Source: Natrinema saccharevitans
GTDB taxonomy: Archaea; Halobacteriota; Halobacteria; Halobacteriales; Natrialbaceae
Assembly (NCBI RefSeq): GCF_001953745.1
Contig: NZ_LWLN01000001.1
Coordinates: 2,170,001-2,234,000, forward strand
Direction of reading: 5' to 3'
DNA length: 64,000 nucleotides
Notes under the pieces: generated by a model
Databases searched by the model: none
The model's input: the letters and a program-made list of their open reading frames with translations, nothing else
What the model was told of the DNA's origin: nothing
Shown: positions 23,731 through 34,151 of the stretch, piece by piece
How positions within the stretch are numbered: position 1 is the first letter of the stretch
Layout of the letters: each line of letters starts with the position of its first letter
Program-made: the position numbers and the translations under genes

Positions 23731-26460
23731 CTACATAAAGGAGTCCAGGCCTTTCTGCTCCTGCCCGCTTTTGACTTCGTCCCAGGAGACGTCGAGCGCC
23801 TCGAGGATGCGCTCGATCGGCCCCTGCAGGGTCTTCTCGAGCATCTTCTCGTAGTCGACCTCGAACTCGTCGGGGATCTGGTCCTCGTACTCGAAACAGA
23901 TCACGTCGGGGTCGCGCTTGAACGCGCCGTAGAGCGGGTCGGTGCGGGCGTCGAACCCTTCTTTCTCCTCGAGTCGCTCGAAGAACGAGGGATCGACCCG
24001 CTCGAGGTAGAGTCGCTTGGGCTTGCTGCCCCGCTGGAAGTTGGTGCCGAGCAGGAGGTTGGCGTACTTCGCGCCCCGCACCTGGGCCGTGTCGGTGTCG
24101 TAGTTGTCGAGTCGCTTCCCGATCCCGCCGGGGATGGCGATCTCCTCGAGGGAGATCTCGCCCGCCAGCACGTCCTCGATGACGCCGTTGACGTACTCCT
24201 TGGCGCCCTCGATGTCGCCCTCGCGGACGATCATCTCGATGACGCGGTGCTGGACCTCCTTGGTGATCGGCGCGATATCGGACCGCTGGTACTCGAAGCC
24301 GACGATGTCGACGTCGTCGACGTCTTTGCCCTCCTTCCAGGTGATGTGGCCCGCGTAGCGTTTCTTCTTGCCCGCCTGGAAGAACCGCCGGTAGAGCTTC
24401 TCGAACTCGATCTGGAACCGGTGTTCCTCGGCGTTCAGGTCGTCTTTCGCGAAGTCGTCGTAGCGACCGTTGATGTACTCCTCGATGCGGAAGGAGTCCT
24501 CGAGCGCGTCCGCTTTCGGAACGTCGGGACCCAGCTCGAGCATGACTGAGTCGGTATCCCCATACGTAACTTGATAATCGAGTTCGTTTGCGGCCGTGTC
24601 CGTGAACTCGATGACTTCGCGGCCAGTAGCCGTGATCGCGGATGCCGCTTCTTTGTCGTAGAGGCGAAACTGTTCCCATCCCGACACTCCGTAAAGCGAG
24701 TTCATGATGACCTTCACCGCGCCCTGCTGGCGGTCGTACTGCTCGTATTCCGGCGAGCCGGGTTCGTGCTGGTCTCGTAGTTCCTTTTTCTCCTCGCGCT
24801 CGGCGAGCAGTTCCGTGATCATCTCGCGGTTGACGCCGTCGGGTTCCTTCCGGAAGTGGGTCCCCGTCGGCGCCTCGTAGGTCTCCCCGTCGTACTCGTC
24901 GGGGTCGACTTTCGTCTCGGGGGAGGCGTTGATCGTCGTCATACACATCGGGTACAGCGACTTCAGGTCCAGCACGGTGACGTTTTCCTTGACGCCCGTG
25001 ATCGGCTCGAACACCGCGCCGCCCTCGTACTCCTCGCCGGCCTCCTGCTGGCCCTTCGAGGGCAGGGCGAAACGGCCGTGGGCCTCGTGGAGGACGTACA
25101 TGTCGACCGCGTCGCCCGGCGTCGGAGCGTCCTCGAGTTTGCAGCCGACGAACGAGCGCACCTCGTCCCAGAAGGGGATGATCTCCTGCTGGCGGTCGAG
25201 TTCCACACAGAGTTCGACGTCCCGGAGGTTGTACTCGAGTAGCTGCGTGGGGTCGCCCTCCCAGAGGTCGCCGATGTCGCCGGCGTACCGTTCCTTGCCG
25301 ACGCCGAGTTCTTCCTCCCCGACGGCGTCGAGCCGGTACGAGTCCAGTTCGGAGAAGACCATCCGCTGGTAGCCATAGAGCAGGTCGAAGACGACGCGAC
25401 CCTTGATGTCCGGGCCGCCCCAGTTGCTGCGCCAGACCTCGTCGACCCGCGAGAGGCGGTCGATCGAGAGGTCGTACTCGTGGTGGGGACCGTCGAGTTC
25501 CTCGAGGCGATCGAGCAAATAGGGAGCGTCAAAGTCCTCGAAGTTCCACCCCGTGAGGACGTCGGGATCGGTCTCGTCGACGTACTCGATAAAGGCCTCG
25601 AGCATGGCCTCCTCTTCCTCGAAGCTCCGTACTTCGTGGTCGATCTCTCCCTCGATCGGATCGTAGTCGTCGATCTCGGTCGGAATCTCGCCGTCGCCGA
25701 TCGGGGCCTCGTAGAGCCACATGACGTACTCGTCGCGATAGGAGTCGTGGCTGGTGAGACAGACGATCGGCTCCTCGCCGTCCTCGGGAAAGCCCGACCG
25801 ATCGTCGACCTCGATGTCGAAGGTGTTGACGCGGGGGTCGGCGTCGACGTCGACCGGTTCGACCTCGTCGTGGGGGACGACCAGCGAGTCGTCCTCGGCC
25901 CGTCGCTCGGGCACCCGCATTCCGCTGCGGAGGTCCTTGTCGATCAGAAAGCGGTTCGGGAACAGGATGTCGGCTTCGTAGTGTTCGAAGTCGTCGCGGA
26001 CCTGCCCGACGTCGCGGGGGGTCTGGCCGAAAATTTTGGTGAGTCTCTCCCCCCGGATGCTCTCGTAGGGCTCGCCGTCGTGGTCGTCCTCGCGGCTGCC
26101 GGTCAGTCGGTCGTACTCCTCTTCCGGCGGTCGCTCGAGGCTCTCCGTCGGCGCGTAGAAGTAGGGTTTGAACCCGACGATCTGGACGTGTTCGAGCTCG
26201 CCGTCGGGCGTGCGCCCGAACACGTGCATGATGGGTCGTTCCTCGTCGCCGTAGCCGACGATGGTGTAGTCGACCTGCATCACGGCGAGTTCGAGTTCGC
26301 CCTCGGGTTCGGGGAGGGTTTCCTCGACGACGTCGATCACCTCCGCGGCGTCGCGTCCGCCGTTGCCGGCGACGGCGACGGCCTCTTCCTCCGGCCGGTC
26401 GTCGGCTGCCTCGGAGTCACCGCCGAACTCCGCGAGTCCGGTCTGGCCCGCCTCAGTCAT
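23731..26460 (-). CDS. polB: family B replicative DNA polymerase
   Basis: 909 residues from ATG 26460, preceded by TTTTTATCC about 25-30 bp upstream, so probably leaderless. Exonuclease motifs: Exo I TFDIEVDD, Exo II GWNFEDFDAPYL, Exo III YNLRDVELCVEL. Polymerase motifs: A LDLKSLYPMCMTTINASPET, B KVIMNSLYGVSGWEQ, C YGDTDSVML. The C terminus QEQKGLDSFM contains a PCNA-binding PIP box (Q-x2-L-x2-F). The usual polB intein sites in motifs A, B and C are uninterrupted. It is the main archaeal B-type polymerase with 3'-5' proofreading. Confidence 0.97.
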   Translation of the reverse strand: MTEAGQTGLAEFGGDSEAADDRPEEEAVAVAGNGGRDAAEVIDVVEETLPEPEGELELAVMQVDYTIVGYGDEERPIMHVFGRTPDGELEHVQIVGFKPYFYAPTESLERPPEEEYDRLTGSREDDHDGEPYESIRGERLTKIFGQTPRDVGQVRDDFEHYEADILFPNRFLIDKDLRSGMRVPERRAEDDSLVVPHDEVEPVDVDADPRVNTFDIEVDDRSGFPEDGEEPIVCLTSHDSYRDEYVMWLYEAPIGDGEIPTEIDDYDPIEGEIDHEVRSFEEEEAMLEAFIEYVDETDPDVLTGWNFEDFDAPYLLDRLEELDGPHHEYDLSIDRLSRVDEVWRSNWGGPDIKGRVVFDLLYGYQRMVFSELDSYRLDAVGEEELGVGKERYAGDIGDLWEGDPTQLLEYNLRDVELCVELDRQQEIIPFWDEVRSFVGCKLEDAPTPGDAVDMYVLHEAHGRFALPSKGQQEAGEEYEGGAVFEPITGVKENVTVLDLKSLYPMCMTTINASPETKVDPDEYDGETYEAPTGTHFRKEPDGVNREMITELLAEREEKKELRDQHEPGSPEYEQYDRQQGAVKVIMNSLYGVSGWEQFRLYDKEAASAITATGREVIEFTDTAANELDYQVTYGDTDSVMLELGPDVPKADALEDSFRIEEYINGRYDDFAKDDLNAEEHRFQIEFEKLYRRFFQAGKKKRYAGHITWKEGKDVDDVDIVGFEYQRSDIAPITKEVQHRVIEMIVREGDIEGAKEYVNGVIEDVLAGEISLEEIAIPGGIGKRLDNYDTDTAQVRGAKYANLLLGTNFQRGSKPKRLYLERVDPSFFERLEEKEGFDARTDPLYGAFKRDPDVICFEYEDQIPDEFEVDYEKMLEKTLQGPIERILEALDVSWDEVKSGQEQKGLDSFM

Positions 26461-26502
26461 GGTACCCCGGTTGGCAGTCGCCGGATAAAAACCCCTGCAA
26501 TC

Positions 26503-26529
26503 CCCGCCCGCGAGGGGCTCGCGGGCGGG
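26503..26529. repeat. perfect GC-rich hairpin between polB and its divergent neighbour
   Basis: CCCGCCCGCGAG-GGG-CTCGCGGGCGGG is a 12-bp perfect stem with a 3-base loop, 12-40 bp upstream of the polB TATA element and about 105 bp upstream of the TATA of the gene on the other strand. It is probably untranscribed from polB. It may be a regulatory or insulating element. Confidence 0.5.
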
Positions 26530-26673
26530 TCGTTCGGAAGCGGTCGGCCGCAGTAAGTAGTCACACGCAGGGCGCAGTCCTGCCCGGACAGCGAGACGAC
26601 GTTCGGGAGAACACTTGCGGAGGCAACAAGACATATAACGTGGTAACACTTAGCATATGTTCAGGTGATCGAT

Positions 26674-26850
26674 GTGTCCACCTACCTAAACGACGACGCG
26701 ACGGACCGGCGCGAACCGAGTAGCCAGCCGGCGGGGACCGCGACCATCGAGTCCTACGAGACCGAGGACGGCGTCGTCTTCTATGACGCCGAGAACCCGC
26801 TCGCCTGGGTGGAAACCTCCCGGACGCTCACCCTCGAGGAACTGGCCTGA
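26674..26850 (+). CDS. small acidic haloarchaeal protein (DUF7331-like)
   Basis: 58 residues, likely starting at GTG 26674 as MSTYLNDDATDRREP (another GTG at 26665 is possible). ESYETEDGVVFYDAENPLAW is a conserved-looking core that I associate, from memory, with a small haloarchaeal DUF family (DUF7331). A TATA-like CATATAACG at about 26632-26640 fits a leaderless or near-leaderless start. Function unknown. Confidence 0.65.
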   Translation: MSTYLNDDATDRREPSSQPAGTATIESYETEDGVVFYDAENPLAWVETSRTLTLEELA

Positions 26851-26964
26851 TACGGTCTGTTGTAACGAGTTCCCCGGCGTAACCGCGACCCCCTTGCGGT
26901 TGCACCGGAACTGACTTACGACGGACCGTATGAACCGGCCGCGAAGAGAACGTTTTTCCTTCCA

Positions 26965-27450
26965 GTGCCCGACGATCCGCCTGTGGTCTTTGACCGGACC
27001 GAGAACGAGCCCGACGAGTGGGACCCCGAAGAGGAGTACTACGACCCCGACAGCGACGGGTTGACCATCCCACAGGTGTCGGGAGACGACGGTCCGGGCG
27101 ATCTCGACGACCTCTCGAGCGCGATCGAATCGCCGGAAGTCGAGGTGAACGACGCGGACGTGCCGGCCGACCTCCTCCAGACCTTCTGGGCACTCGTATT
27201 GGTTCTCAACGCCGCCGTCTTGGCCGTCTCACTGGGTCTGTTGATTCTCCTGTTCGAAGGGTACTCGACCCGCGTGCCCGCGCTGGTAGTCGCCGGCGTC
27301 GTGTTGTTCGGGTTCGCCGTGCGACGGTACAGACGGTTCCAAGCGGACGATCCCGACGCCGAACCGCGACCGGAATCCGACGACGGGGCCGAAACTACTT
27401 CAGGATCGGTGGCCCAAGAGCAGTCACCGAACCGAGACGAGCCTTCATGA
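26965..27450 (+). CDS. two-helix membrane protein with acidic cytoplasmic arms
   Basis: 161 residues from GTG 26965. The N-terminal 70 residues are strongly acidic. Two adjacent transmembrane helices (FWALVLVLNAAVLAVSLGLL; VPALVVAGVVLFGFAVRRY) follow, then a charged tail. Topology suggests both ends on the same side. The stop overlaps the start of the next gene (ATGA at 27447), linking it to a winged-helix regulator, so it may be a membrane partner of that protein. Family uncertain. Confidence 0.75.
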   Translation: MPDDPPVVFDRTENEPDEWDPEEEYYDPDSDGLTIPQVSGDDGPGDLDDLSSAIESPEVEVNDADVPADLLQTFWALVLVLNAAVLAVSLGLLILLFEGYSTRVPALVVAGVVLFGFAVRRYRRFQADDPDAEPRPESDDGAETTSGSVAQEQSPNRDEPS

Positions 27451-27893
27451 ACACAGTCGAGGACGACACCGGAAAGCGGTACCTGCTTCGCAAACGCTCC
27501 GAGGACGCGAGTCTGGTCCGCGATCCAGAAACCGGCAACGAGTGTTACATCCGAAACGACCGCCTCGAGGCCGTCGACCAAACGGCCCTCGAGACGGCGG
27601 CTCGGAGCGTCCCGGACCCCGTTCTGACCCTCCTGACGAGCGTTCACGACGCGGAGACGCTCGGCCTCCTCGTCGAACTCGCCGAGCGGGGGCCGCTCGG
27701 GGTCCGGACCCTGCTCGACGCCTACGACTTCTGTGAGAGCGATCTGCACGGCCGCCTGACGGTCCTCTCGGCTGCCGGCCTGCTCGAGGAGGCCGAGATC
27801 GCAGGAGAGCGCGGGTATCGAGTGACCGAAGACTGCGAGACGGCACTCGAGGCGATCAGACCGACCGTCGACTCGACGACCGACGCGGACTGA
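27447..27893 (+). CDS. winged-helix regulator, haloarchaeal DUF type
   Basis: 148 residues. The N-terminal 40 residues carry a small beta motif with a Cys (DPETGNECYIRNDRLEAVD). A winged helix follows at about 60-140 (LAERGPLGVRTLLDAYDFCE, LHGRLTVLSAAGLLEEAEI, RGYRVTEDCETALEAI). It is probably a transcription regulator. It is translationally coupled to the upstream membrane protein. It ends 19 bp from the convergent rad50. Confidence 0.75.
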   Translation: MNTVEDDTGKRYLLRKRSEDASLVRDPETGNECYIRNDRLEAVDQTALETAARSVPDPVLTLLTSVHDAETLGLLVELAERGPLGVRTLLDAYDFCESDLHGRLTVLSAAGLLEEAEIAGERGYRVTEDCETALEAIRPTVDSTTDAD

Positions 27894-27912
27894 GCGACGT
27901 CCCGAGGCGTCG

Positions 27913-30600
27913 TCAGTCCGATGCGAGCAGTTCCGACTCGGGCGGCTCGCCGCGCTGGAGTCGCGAGCGGTTCGACGTGGCGTCTTTCTCGACGCGGACC
28001 AGCGAGTCGGCCGCGCCGACCAGTTCCTCGTCGTGGCTGACGACGACGATCTGTTCGACGCCGAAGTCGTTGCGCATCGACTCGATCAGCGAGACCAGTT
28101 GCGTCACGTGGCCCGAGTCGAGAAAGACCGTCGGCTCGTCGAGGATCAGTGGCGGCATCGGTGCCGCCCCCTCGACGCCCTCAGCGAGTAGCCGGTAGAT
28201 CGCACACCGCAGGCTGAGGTTGAACAGCGCCCGTTCGCCGCCCGAGAGCTGTTCGGGCTCTAAGGCCTCGCCGTCCTTCTGATAGACGGTCAGTCGGTAG
28301 TCGCCGTCCAGATCGATCGCGGCGTAGGAGTCGTTCTGGTAGACCAGCTCGAAGGTCTCGTTGAGCAACCGCTCTAAGGTCTCGACGTTGCGCTGGCGCA
28401 ACTCCGCGCGTAACTCGCCGTAGGTGGTCTGGAGCGTCTCGGCCTCGTCGTACAGCGATTCGAGGTGCTCGCACCGTTCCTCGACGGTCTCGAGGCGCCC
28501 GCGCAGCCGGTCGAGTTCCTCGAGTTTTTCTTCGACGCCGCCGATCTGTCCCTGAACCGCGTCGCGGTCGGCCTCGAGGTCCGTGAGTTTCTCGTCGACC
28601 CGTTCGATGTAGGCCGCGGCATTCTCCTCGTCTTCCCGGGCCGTTTCGACGCGGTCCTCGTCGAACTCGGACTCCAGTTCGCGCTTTCGCTCGCGCTTTT
28701 CCGAGAGGGTCTCACGGCGCTCCTCGTTCATCTCGGCCCAGTCCTGCCGACGCTCGCGCAGCCGTTCGATCTCGTCGGCGAGGGCGGCCCGCTCGTCCGC
28801 GATTTCGGCGGCGCGCTCGAGCGTCTCGATCTCCGCCGTGATCTCGCCGCGTTCGGCGTTTAGCTCGCCGAGTGCGCTCCGCGCGTCGGCGACCTCGGCC
28901 TCGCGCTCCTCGGCGGCGGCCCGCTTTTCCTCGGCCTCGGCCGCGAGGTCGTCGGCCTCCTCACACAGCGCGTCGCGCTGGTCGCGTCGGTCCGCAAGCG
29001 CCTCGCGTTTCTCCGCGAGCAACTGCGAGACGTTCTCGCGGTTGTCCTCGAGTCGCTCGACCTCCCGTTCGGCCTCGCACAGCGTTTCCGCGCGCTCGAG
29101 TCGCTCGTCGAGGGCGTCGCGTTCGGCCGTGAGTTCCTCGCGCCTGTCCTCGAGGTCGGCGAGTTCCGTCCGTTTGTCCTCGAGGACGTCGACGTGGGGC
29201 GAGTCCTCGACGGGCTGGCCGCACTCGGGGCACTTGCCCTCTTCGAGCAGCCGTTCGCTCTCCTCGATTGCGTTTTCCGCGGCCCGGATATCGGCGGTGA
29301 CGTCGTTGATTGCCGCGGTCAGTTCCTCGCGGTCGGCCTCGAGGTCGGCGAGGTGGGCCTCGGCCTCGCCGAACGCGATCGGGGCGTCGTCGAACCGGTC
29401 GCGGGCGGCCTCTAGATCGTCGGCGAGAGCGTCGAGTTTCGCCTCGCGGTCCGCGATCGCCTCCTCGTCGGCCTCGATCCGCTCGGCGAGTTCGGCCGCC
29501 TCATCCCGGGCCGACTCGGCCTCGGCCTCGAGGTCGTCGGCCGCCTCGCGGAGGCGTTCGACTTCTTCGGTCCCGGTCTCGATCGCCACCGTCACCTCCT
29601 GCAGTTCGTCCCCGAGGACCTCGTCTCGTGCCTCGAGGTCCGCGATGCGGTCCCGGACATCGGCCTCGTCCGGGTCGGCCGCCTCGAGGTCGACGTCCGC
29701 GAGCAGGGCCGCGCGCTCGTCGGCCAGCGCATCGCGGCGCTCCCGACGCTCGCCGATCTCGTCGCTGGCGTCCTCGCGGTCGCGCTCGGTCTCTTCGATC
29801 TTCGCCCGTAGCTCCTCGAGTTCGCTCTCGAGGGCCGCGATCTCCTCGCGGGTCTCCTCGTGGCGCTCGAGGACCTCCCTGGCGGTCTCTAGGGTTTCCG
29901 CGGCCTGCTCGCGCTGGGTCTCGTAGTTGTCGATCTCCTCGGTGAGTTCGGCCCGGCGCGATTCGAGGTCGTTCAACCGGTCGTGGAGGTCCCGTGATTC
30001 CTTCTCCGCGACCTGCGTTTCGAGGTCCTCGAGGACCTCCCGCTGACCGTCAAGCACCGTCTTGACGCCGAGTCGGGCCTCGCTGGCCCGTTCGCGGTAG
30101 TCCTCGAGCGCGCCCAGTTGGAGGAGGTCGTCGATCATGTCCTGGCGATCGCTCGGCGAGGCGTGGATGAGCTTGTTGACCTCGCCCTGGCGGACGTACG
30201 CGCAGTTGACGAACGCCTCGGCGTCCATCCGCAGGAGTTCCGTGACCTCGCGGCGCACGTCGCGGGCCCCCTCGATCGTCTCCGTCGGCGTCTCGAGGAC
30301 GCACTTCGTCGTGGTCGCGCGGTCGCCGCGCAGTTTGAGTCGGCGTTCGACGCGGTATTCGCGACCGTCGTGGGTGAACCAGAGTTCGACTTCGGCCTCC
30401 TCCTCGCCGGTCGTGATCACGTCGTCTAAGGTGCGATCGTCCAGGGCCTTCGAGCCGTAGAGCGCGAAGAAGACGGCCTCGAGCAACGTCGATTTCCCGC
30501 TGCCGTTGACGCCGTGGACGACGGTGACGCCGCGCTCGAGTGTCAGGTCGGCGTCGCCGTAGCACTTGAAGTTCAGCAGGCGGACGCGATCGGCCTTCAC
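27913..30600 (-). CDS. rad50: DNA double-strand break repair ATPase Rad50
   Basis: 895 residues from GTG 30600. N-terminal Walker [21 protein letters not shown]. Long coiled coils are split by the zinc hook CPECGQPV at about residue 455. C-terminal signature [16 protein letters not shown] and Walker [14 protein letters not shown] complete the SMC-type ATPase head. It pairs with Mre11 to tether and process DNA ends. The start overlaps the mre11 stop by 4 bp (GTGA). Confidence 0.97.
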   Translation of the reverse strand: MKADRVRLLNFKCYGDADLTLERGVTVVHGVNGSGKSTLLEAVFFALYGSKALDDRTLDDVITTGEEEAEVELWFTHDGREYRVERRLKLRGDRATTTKCVLETPTETIEGARDVRREVTELLRMDAEAFVNCAYVRQGEVNKLIHASPSDRQDMIDDLLQLGALEDYRERASEARLGVKTVLDGQREVLEDLETQVAEKESRDLHDRLNDLESRRAELTEEIDNYETQREQAAETLETAREVLERHEETREEIAALESELEELRAKIEETERDREDASDEIGERRERRDALADERAALLADVDLEAADPDEADVRDRIADLEARDEVLGDELQEVTVAIETGTEEVERLREAADDLEAEAESARDEAAELAERIEADEEAIADREAKLDALADDLEAARDRFDDAPIAFGEAEAHLADLEADREELTAAINDVTADIRAAENAIEESERLLEEGKCPECGQPVEDSPHVDVLEDKRTELADLEDRREELTAERDALDERLERAETLCEAEREVERLEDNRENVSQLLAEKREALADRRDQRDALCEEADDLAAEAEEKRAAAEEREAEVADARSALGELNAERGEITAEIETLERAAEIADERAALADEIERLRERRQDWAEMNEERRETLSEKRERKRELESEFDEDRVETAREDEENAAAYIERVDEKLTDLEADRDAVQGQIGGVEEKLEELDRLRGRLETVEERCEHLESLYDEAETLQTTYGELRAELRQRNVETLERLLNETFELVYQNDSYAAIDLDGDYRLTVYQKDGEALEPEQLSGGERALFNLSLRCAIYRLLAEGVEGAAPMPPLILDEPTVFLDSGHVTQLVSLIESMRNDFGVEQIVVVSHDEELVGAADSLVRVEKDATSNRSRLQRGEPPESELLASD

Positions 30601-31904
30601 GCGAAATCACCCAGCGAGGCGGCGTCGGCGTCAGCGTCGACTGCGTCCTCGGCGTCGCCCTCGGATTCGTCGGTGGTCGTCCCGCCGTCACCGTCCGGTT
30701 CGGCCTCGCTCGAGTCGCCCCCCTCGGCCCCGAGTTCGTCGGCGACCGTCGTCACGTCGTCGTCCGCGGGTTCCCGGTCGGGCGCGGGCTCGAGCGCCGA
30801 CGCATCCTCCTCGAGCAGGTCCCGGACCCGGCGTTCGACGCGCTCGCGGACGTTCGCGTCGGCGAGGTCGTCGGTCCGAACGGTCTCGTCGATCTCGCGG
30901 GCGGCGTCGCTCAGCCCCAGTTCGCGCACCCGTTCGCGGACGGCGGCGTCGGGGTCGGCGAAACTCACCGAAACGTCCTCGTCCTCGTCGGGTAGTTCCC
31001 GGCGGTCGTTGACCCGGGCGACCAGGGCCCCGCGGTCGATCGCGAGCTCCTCGATCGCGGCGGGCGTGATCGGCCGGCCCTCGCCCTCGACGGTAACGAT
31101 GACGACCGCGTCCGCGAGATCGTGCTGACGGACCCGCTCCTGGACGCGGTCGACGCCCTCGCCCTCGGCGAGGTCTACGTCGACGAAGACGAACTCGCGG
31201 GTGTCGGGCAGGCCGCGGCGGCTGATCGCGACCGCGTCGTCGAAGTCCACGAGGTTGTAGCCCCGGTCCGCGCGCTCGCTGGCGCTCGCCCGCTCGGTCG
31301 ACCCGCAGTAGGTGACCCAGGTGTCACGGACCTCGGCGGTGTCGGGCGTGTGGTTGTCACCCAGCAGGACGGCGTCGAAGTCGACCGTCGACTCGTCGAG
31401 GACGGTCTCGGTGTCCCAGTCCGCGTGCGCGAAGGGTTCGAAGAGGCCGTGGCTCACGAGGGCGGCGTGGTCGGCCCCCGCGGGGACGGGGTCGAACTGG
31501 TACTCGAGGTCCTCGCGCCGGGACCGGGGGACGAAGTCCAGCCCGTAGACGGCGACGTCGTCGACGACGACCGGCTCGGCACCGAGCCGCGTCGCGAGGC
31601 CGAGGTCGGCGAAGAGATCGAGCCACTGGGCGTCGCGTTTCGACTCGTGGTTGCCGACGACGGCCAGAAAGGGAATCCCGGCGTCCGAGAGCGTCCGGAG
31701 GATATCGACGGTGCCCTGCAGATCGACGAGGCTCGGCCGGCGGTCGTGAAAGAGGTCGCCGGCGTGGATCACCGCGTCGACGTCGTCGGCGACGGCGTCC
31801 TCGACGACCGAGCGGAAGGCCTCGAGGAAGTCCCGTCGTCGCTCGGGCGAGTTGTACTGCTGGTACCCGATGTGGGTATCGCCCGTATGGATAACCCGCG
31901 TCAT
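30597..31904 (-). CDS. mre11: DNA double-strand break repair nuclease Mre11
   Basis: 435 residues. The five phosphoesterase motifs are visible: [45 protein letters not shown] and [12 protein letters not shown], supplying Mn-binding Asp/His residues. The C-terminal 100 residues are an acidic low-complexity tail beyond the capping domain. It is the 3'-5' exonuclease/endonuclease partner of Rad50 and first in the mre11-rad50 pair. Confidence 0.96.
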   Translation of the reverse strand: MTRVIHTGDTHIGYQQYNSPERRRDFLEAFRSVVEDAVADDVDAVIHAGDLFHDRRPSLVDLQGTVDILRTLSDAGIPFLAVVGNHESKRDAQWLDLFADLGLATRLGAEPVVVDDVAVYGLDFVPRSRREDLEYQFDPVPAGADHAALVSHGLFEPFAHADWDTETVLDESTVDFDAVLLGDNHTPDTAEVRDTWVTYCGSTERASASERADRGYNLVDFDDAVAISRRGLPDTREFVFVDVDLAEGEGVDRVQERVRQHDLADAVVIVTVEGEGRPITPAAIEELAIDRGALVARVNDRRELPDEDEDVSVSFADPDAAVRERVRELGLSDAAREIDETVRTDDLADANVRERVERRVRDLLEEDASALEPAPDREPADDDVTTVADELGAEGGDSSEAEPDGDGGTTTDESEGDAEDAVDADADAASLGDFA

Positions 31905-32069
31905 TGGCCAGTCGTTGGCGAGCCGACCCTAAATGGGTTCTGTAACCGAAGTGAAAGTGAGGTCGACAGGTCACGCGGGACGACGAACGCCCCACTGCTC
32001 ACTGCACGAGGATCGCGACCGATCCGAAAAACGGAGCCGAGTAGAATCGCTCGAGGAAGGGTCGGACCG

Positions 32070-32339
32070 TTACGACTGAATGTCGAGGCTGTACAGGCGC
32101 TTGCGAGCGTCGGAAAACGAGAATCGCGAGTCGATGACGTTCGCCTCGTCGAGCCGGTTCAGGGCGTACCGAACCGTCCGCGAGGGCAACAGCGTCTCGT
32201 CGGCGAGCTGTTGCTGGGTCATCGTGTCGTTGTACTCGAGGACCTTCGCGACGAGTTTCGCGCTCGGGGGCAGATCCCGGACGTCGTCCCACGTTCCGCG
32301 CTCGCTGGTCTCCTGTCGAAGCGGCTCTGAAGCACTCAT
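32070..32339 (-). CDS. small winged-helix regulator (MarR-like)
   Basis: 89 residues: an acidic lead, then LPPSAKLVAKVLEYNDTMTQ, QQLADETLLPSRTVRYALNR and LDEANVIDSR, a full winged helix ending at the last strand LYSLDIQS. It is divergent from PAN, with 125 bp between. It is a clear relative of the N-terminal domain of the HTH-rhodanese protein at 47,274-48,362 (shared LPPS-K, ETLL-SRT-RY-L, LDE/LEEE-I pattern), but has Pro where that protein has Cys. Confidence 0.85.
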   Translation of the reverse strand: MSASEPLRQETSERGTWDDVRDLPPSAKLVAKVLEYNDTMTQQQLADETLLPSRTVRYALNRLDEANVIDSRFSFSDARKRLYSLDIQS

Positions 32340-32464
32340 CTTACCCCTCCATTTCGGATACGGGATAATAATATTTTCTATCGCATTTAATGCCTATCAG
32401 TTATGGCACGAGTTGAGTACACCTACCCGAAGTCTCTTAAGAACCAGCACCCAAAAGACGGGTG

Positions 32465-33682
32465 ATGAGCGACACCGTGGACGACGTCGACCTCCCATAC
32501 GACGAGGACGAGGCGTCCCAACAGGAGAAAATCCAGGCGCTCGAGGAACGGCTGGAGATCCTCGAGACACAAAACGAGGAGATGCGGGACAAGCTCCTCG
32601 ATGCCAACGCCGAGAACAACAAGTACCAGCAGAAACTCGAGCGGCTCACACACGAGAACAAGAAGCTCAAGCAGTCCCCGCTGTTCGTCGCTACCGTCCA
32701 GGAAGTCACGGACGAGGGCGTCATCATCAAACAGCACGGGAACAACCAGGAGGCCCTGACCGAGGTCACCGACGAGATGCGCGACGACCTCGAACCCGAC
32801 GCCCGGGTCGCGGTCAACAACTCGCTGTCTATCGTCAAGCCGCTCTCGAACGAGACCGACGTCCGCGCCCGCGTGATGGAAGTCACCGAGAGCCCGGAGG
32901 TCAGCTACGAGGACATCGGCGGCCTCGAGGAGCAGATGCAGGAGGTCCGGGAGACCGTCGAGATGCCCCTCGAGAAGCCCGAGATGTTCGACGACGTGGG
33001 CATCGACCCACCCAGCGGCGTTCTCCTCTACGGGCCGCCGGGAACGGGCAAGACGATGCTCGCGAAGGCCGTCGCCAACCAGACCGACGCCACCTTCATC
33101 AAGATGGCCGGCTCGGAGCTGGTCCACAAGTTCATCGGCGAAGGCGCGAAGCTGGTCCGTGATCTCTTCGACGTCGCCCGCGAACACGAGCCCGCAGTTA
33201 TCTTCATCGACGAGATCGACGCCATCGCCGCCAAGCGAACGGAGTCGAAGACCTCCGGCGACGCCGAGGTCCAGCGGACGATGATGCAACTACTCTCGGA
33301 GATGGACGGCTTCGAGGAGCGGGGCGAGATCCGGATCATCGCCGCGACCAACCGCTTCGACATGCTCGACCGCGCCATCCTCCGGCCCGGCCGGTTCGAC
33401 CGCCTGATCGAGGTCCCGAAACCGAACACCGAGGGCCGCGAGATCATCTTCGAGATCCACACCCGCGGGATGAACGTCTCCGACGACGTCGAGTTCGCCG
33501 AGCTAGCGGCCGACGCCGAGGACGCCTCCGGTGCCGACATCAAGGCCGTCTGTACCGAGGCCGGCATGTTCGCCATCCGCGACGATCGCACCGAGATCCG
33601 GATGGAGGACTTCCGCAACGCCTGGGAGAAGGTGCAAGCCGAGTCCGACGAGACCGAAGACGTCTCGAAGACCTTCGCCTGA
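32465..33682 (+). CDS. pan: proteasome-activating nucleotidase (PAN)
   Basis: 405 residues. N-terminal coiled coil at about 20-65 (KIQALEERLEILETQNEEMR). OB domain at about 75-135. AAA+ module with Walker A GPPGTGKT at about 190, Walker B FIDEIDAIAAKR, the pore-loop region AGSELVHKFIGEGAKLVRDL and arginine fingers in AILRPGRFDRL. It unfolds substrates for the 20S proteasome. The C terminus is KTFA, with Phe where the HbYX docking motif has Tyr. Promoter: TAATATTTTC on the upstream strand near 32370-32380. Confidence 0.95.
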   Translation: MSDTVDDVDLPYDEDEASQQEKIQALEERLEILETQNEEMRDKLLDANAENNKYQQKLERLTHENKKLKQSPLFVATVQEVTDEGVIIKQHGNNQEALTEVTDEMRDDLEPDARVAVNNSLSIVKPLSNETDVRARVMEVTESPEVSYEDIGGLEEQMQEVRETVEMPLEKPEMFDDVGIDPPSGVLLYGPPGTGKTMLAKAVANQTDATFIKMAGSELVHKFIGEGAKLVRDLFDVAREHEPAVIFIDEIDAIAAKRTESKTSGDAEVQRTMMQLLSEMDGFEERGEIRIIAATNRFDMLDRAILRPGRFDRLIEVPKPNTEGREIIFEIHTRGMNVSDDVEFAELAADAEDASGADIKAVCTEAGMFAIRDDRTEIRMEDFRNAWEKVQAESDETEDVSKTFA

Positions 33683-34151
33683 TACGGGTTGCTGTCCGAT
33701 TTTCGGTGAACCGAGGGCGGTCGTGGTCCCACCGACAGTGATAGACGGGAGCCCGTCTGAGACAGCGTCGGGAGGTCGGTACCGCTTTCTACTGGGTTCG
33801 ATTTACGGACCGACGAGCGGCTCGCTCAGTACGGTCCCGCTCGAGGGGCAAGCGGGACCACAAAGCATATTTCCCCCAACGCCAACCCGTCGAGCAGGAC
33901 GGTGGACAGCGGGTAGGGGTACTCGCAGTTTCTGTCCACCGGTTTATCACACCCTCGAGCGCCGGCAGCGCCTCTCGACGGCCACCGTCGGGACCCACGA
34001 GGGGAGTGCAGCGACGGGCCGGGGACGGTATCTCAGCGTCTCGTCCGAAGCAGTCGCCCGTTTCGTCCGGCGCTCGTCGGAGTGCCGTTGTCGTTTCCGT
34101 CGCAACCGCAGGACGTGGCGATTGGGCGGATAAATCGGTACAGCAGTCCGC
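33683..34151. other. 470-bp gene-free tract with two perfect 9-bp hairpins
   Basis: No supportable gene. Two stem-loops stand out: GGTCCCGCT/AGCGGGACC (33833-33841 with 33851-33859, 9-base loop) and GGTGGACAG/CTGTCCACC (33901-33909 with 33932-33940, 22-base loop). TTTT at about 33699-33702 may end the PAN transcript. A small RNA here is possible but unsupported otherwise. Confidence 0.5.

Noticed and set aside
23731-26460. Possible inteins in DNA polymerase B
   Set aside because: Motifs A, B and C are continuous and the protein is 909 residues, the normal intein-free length.
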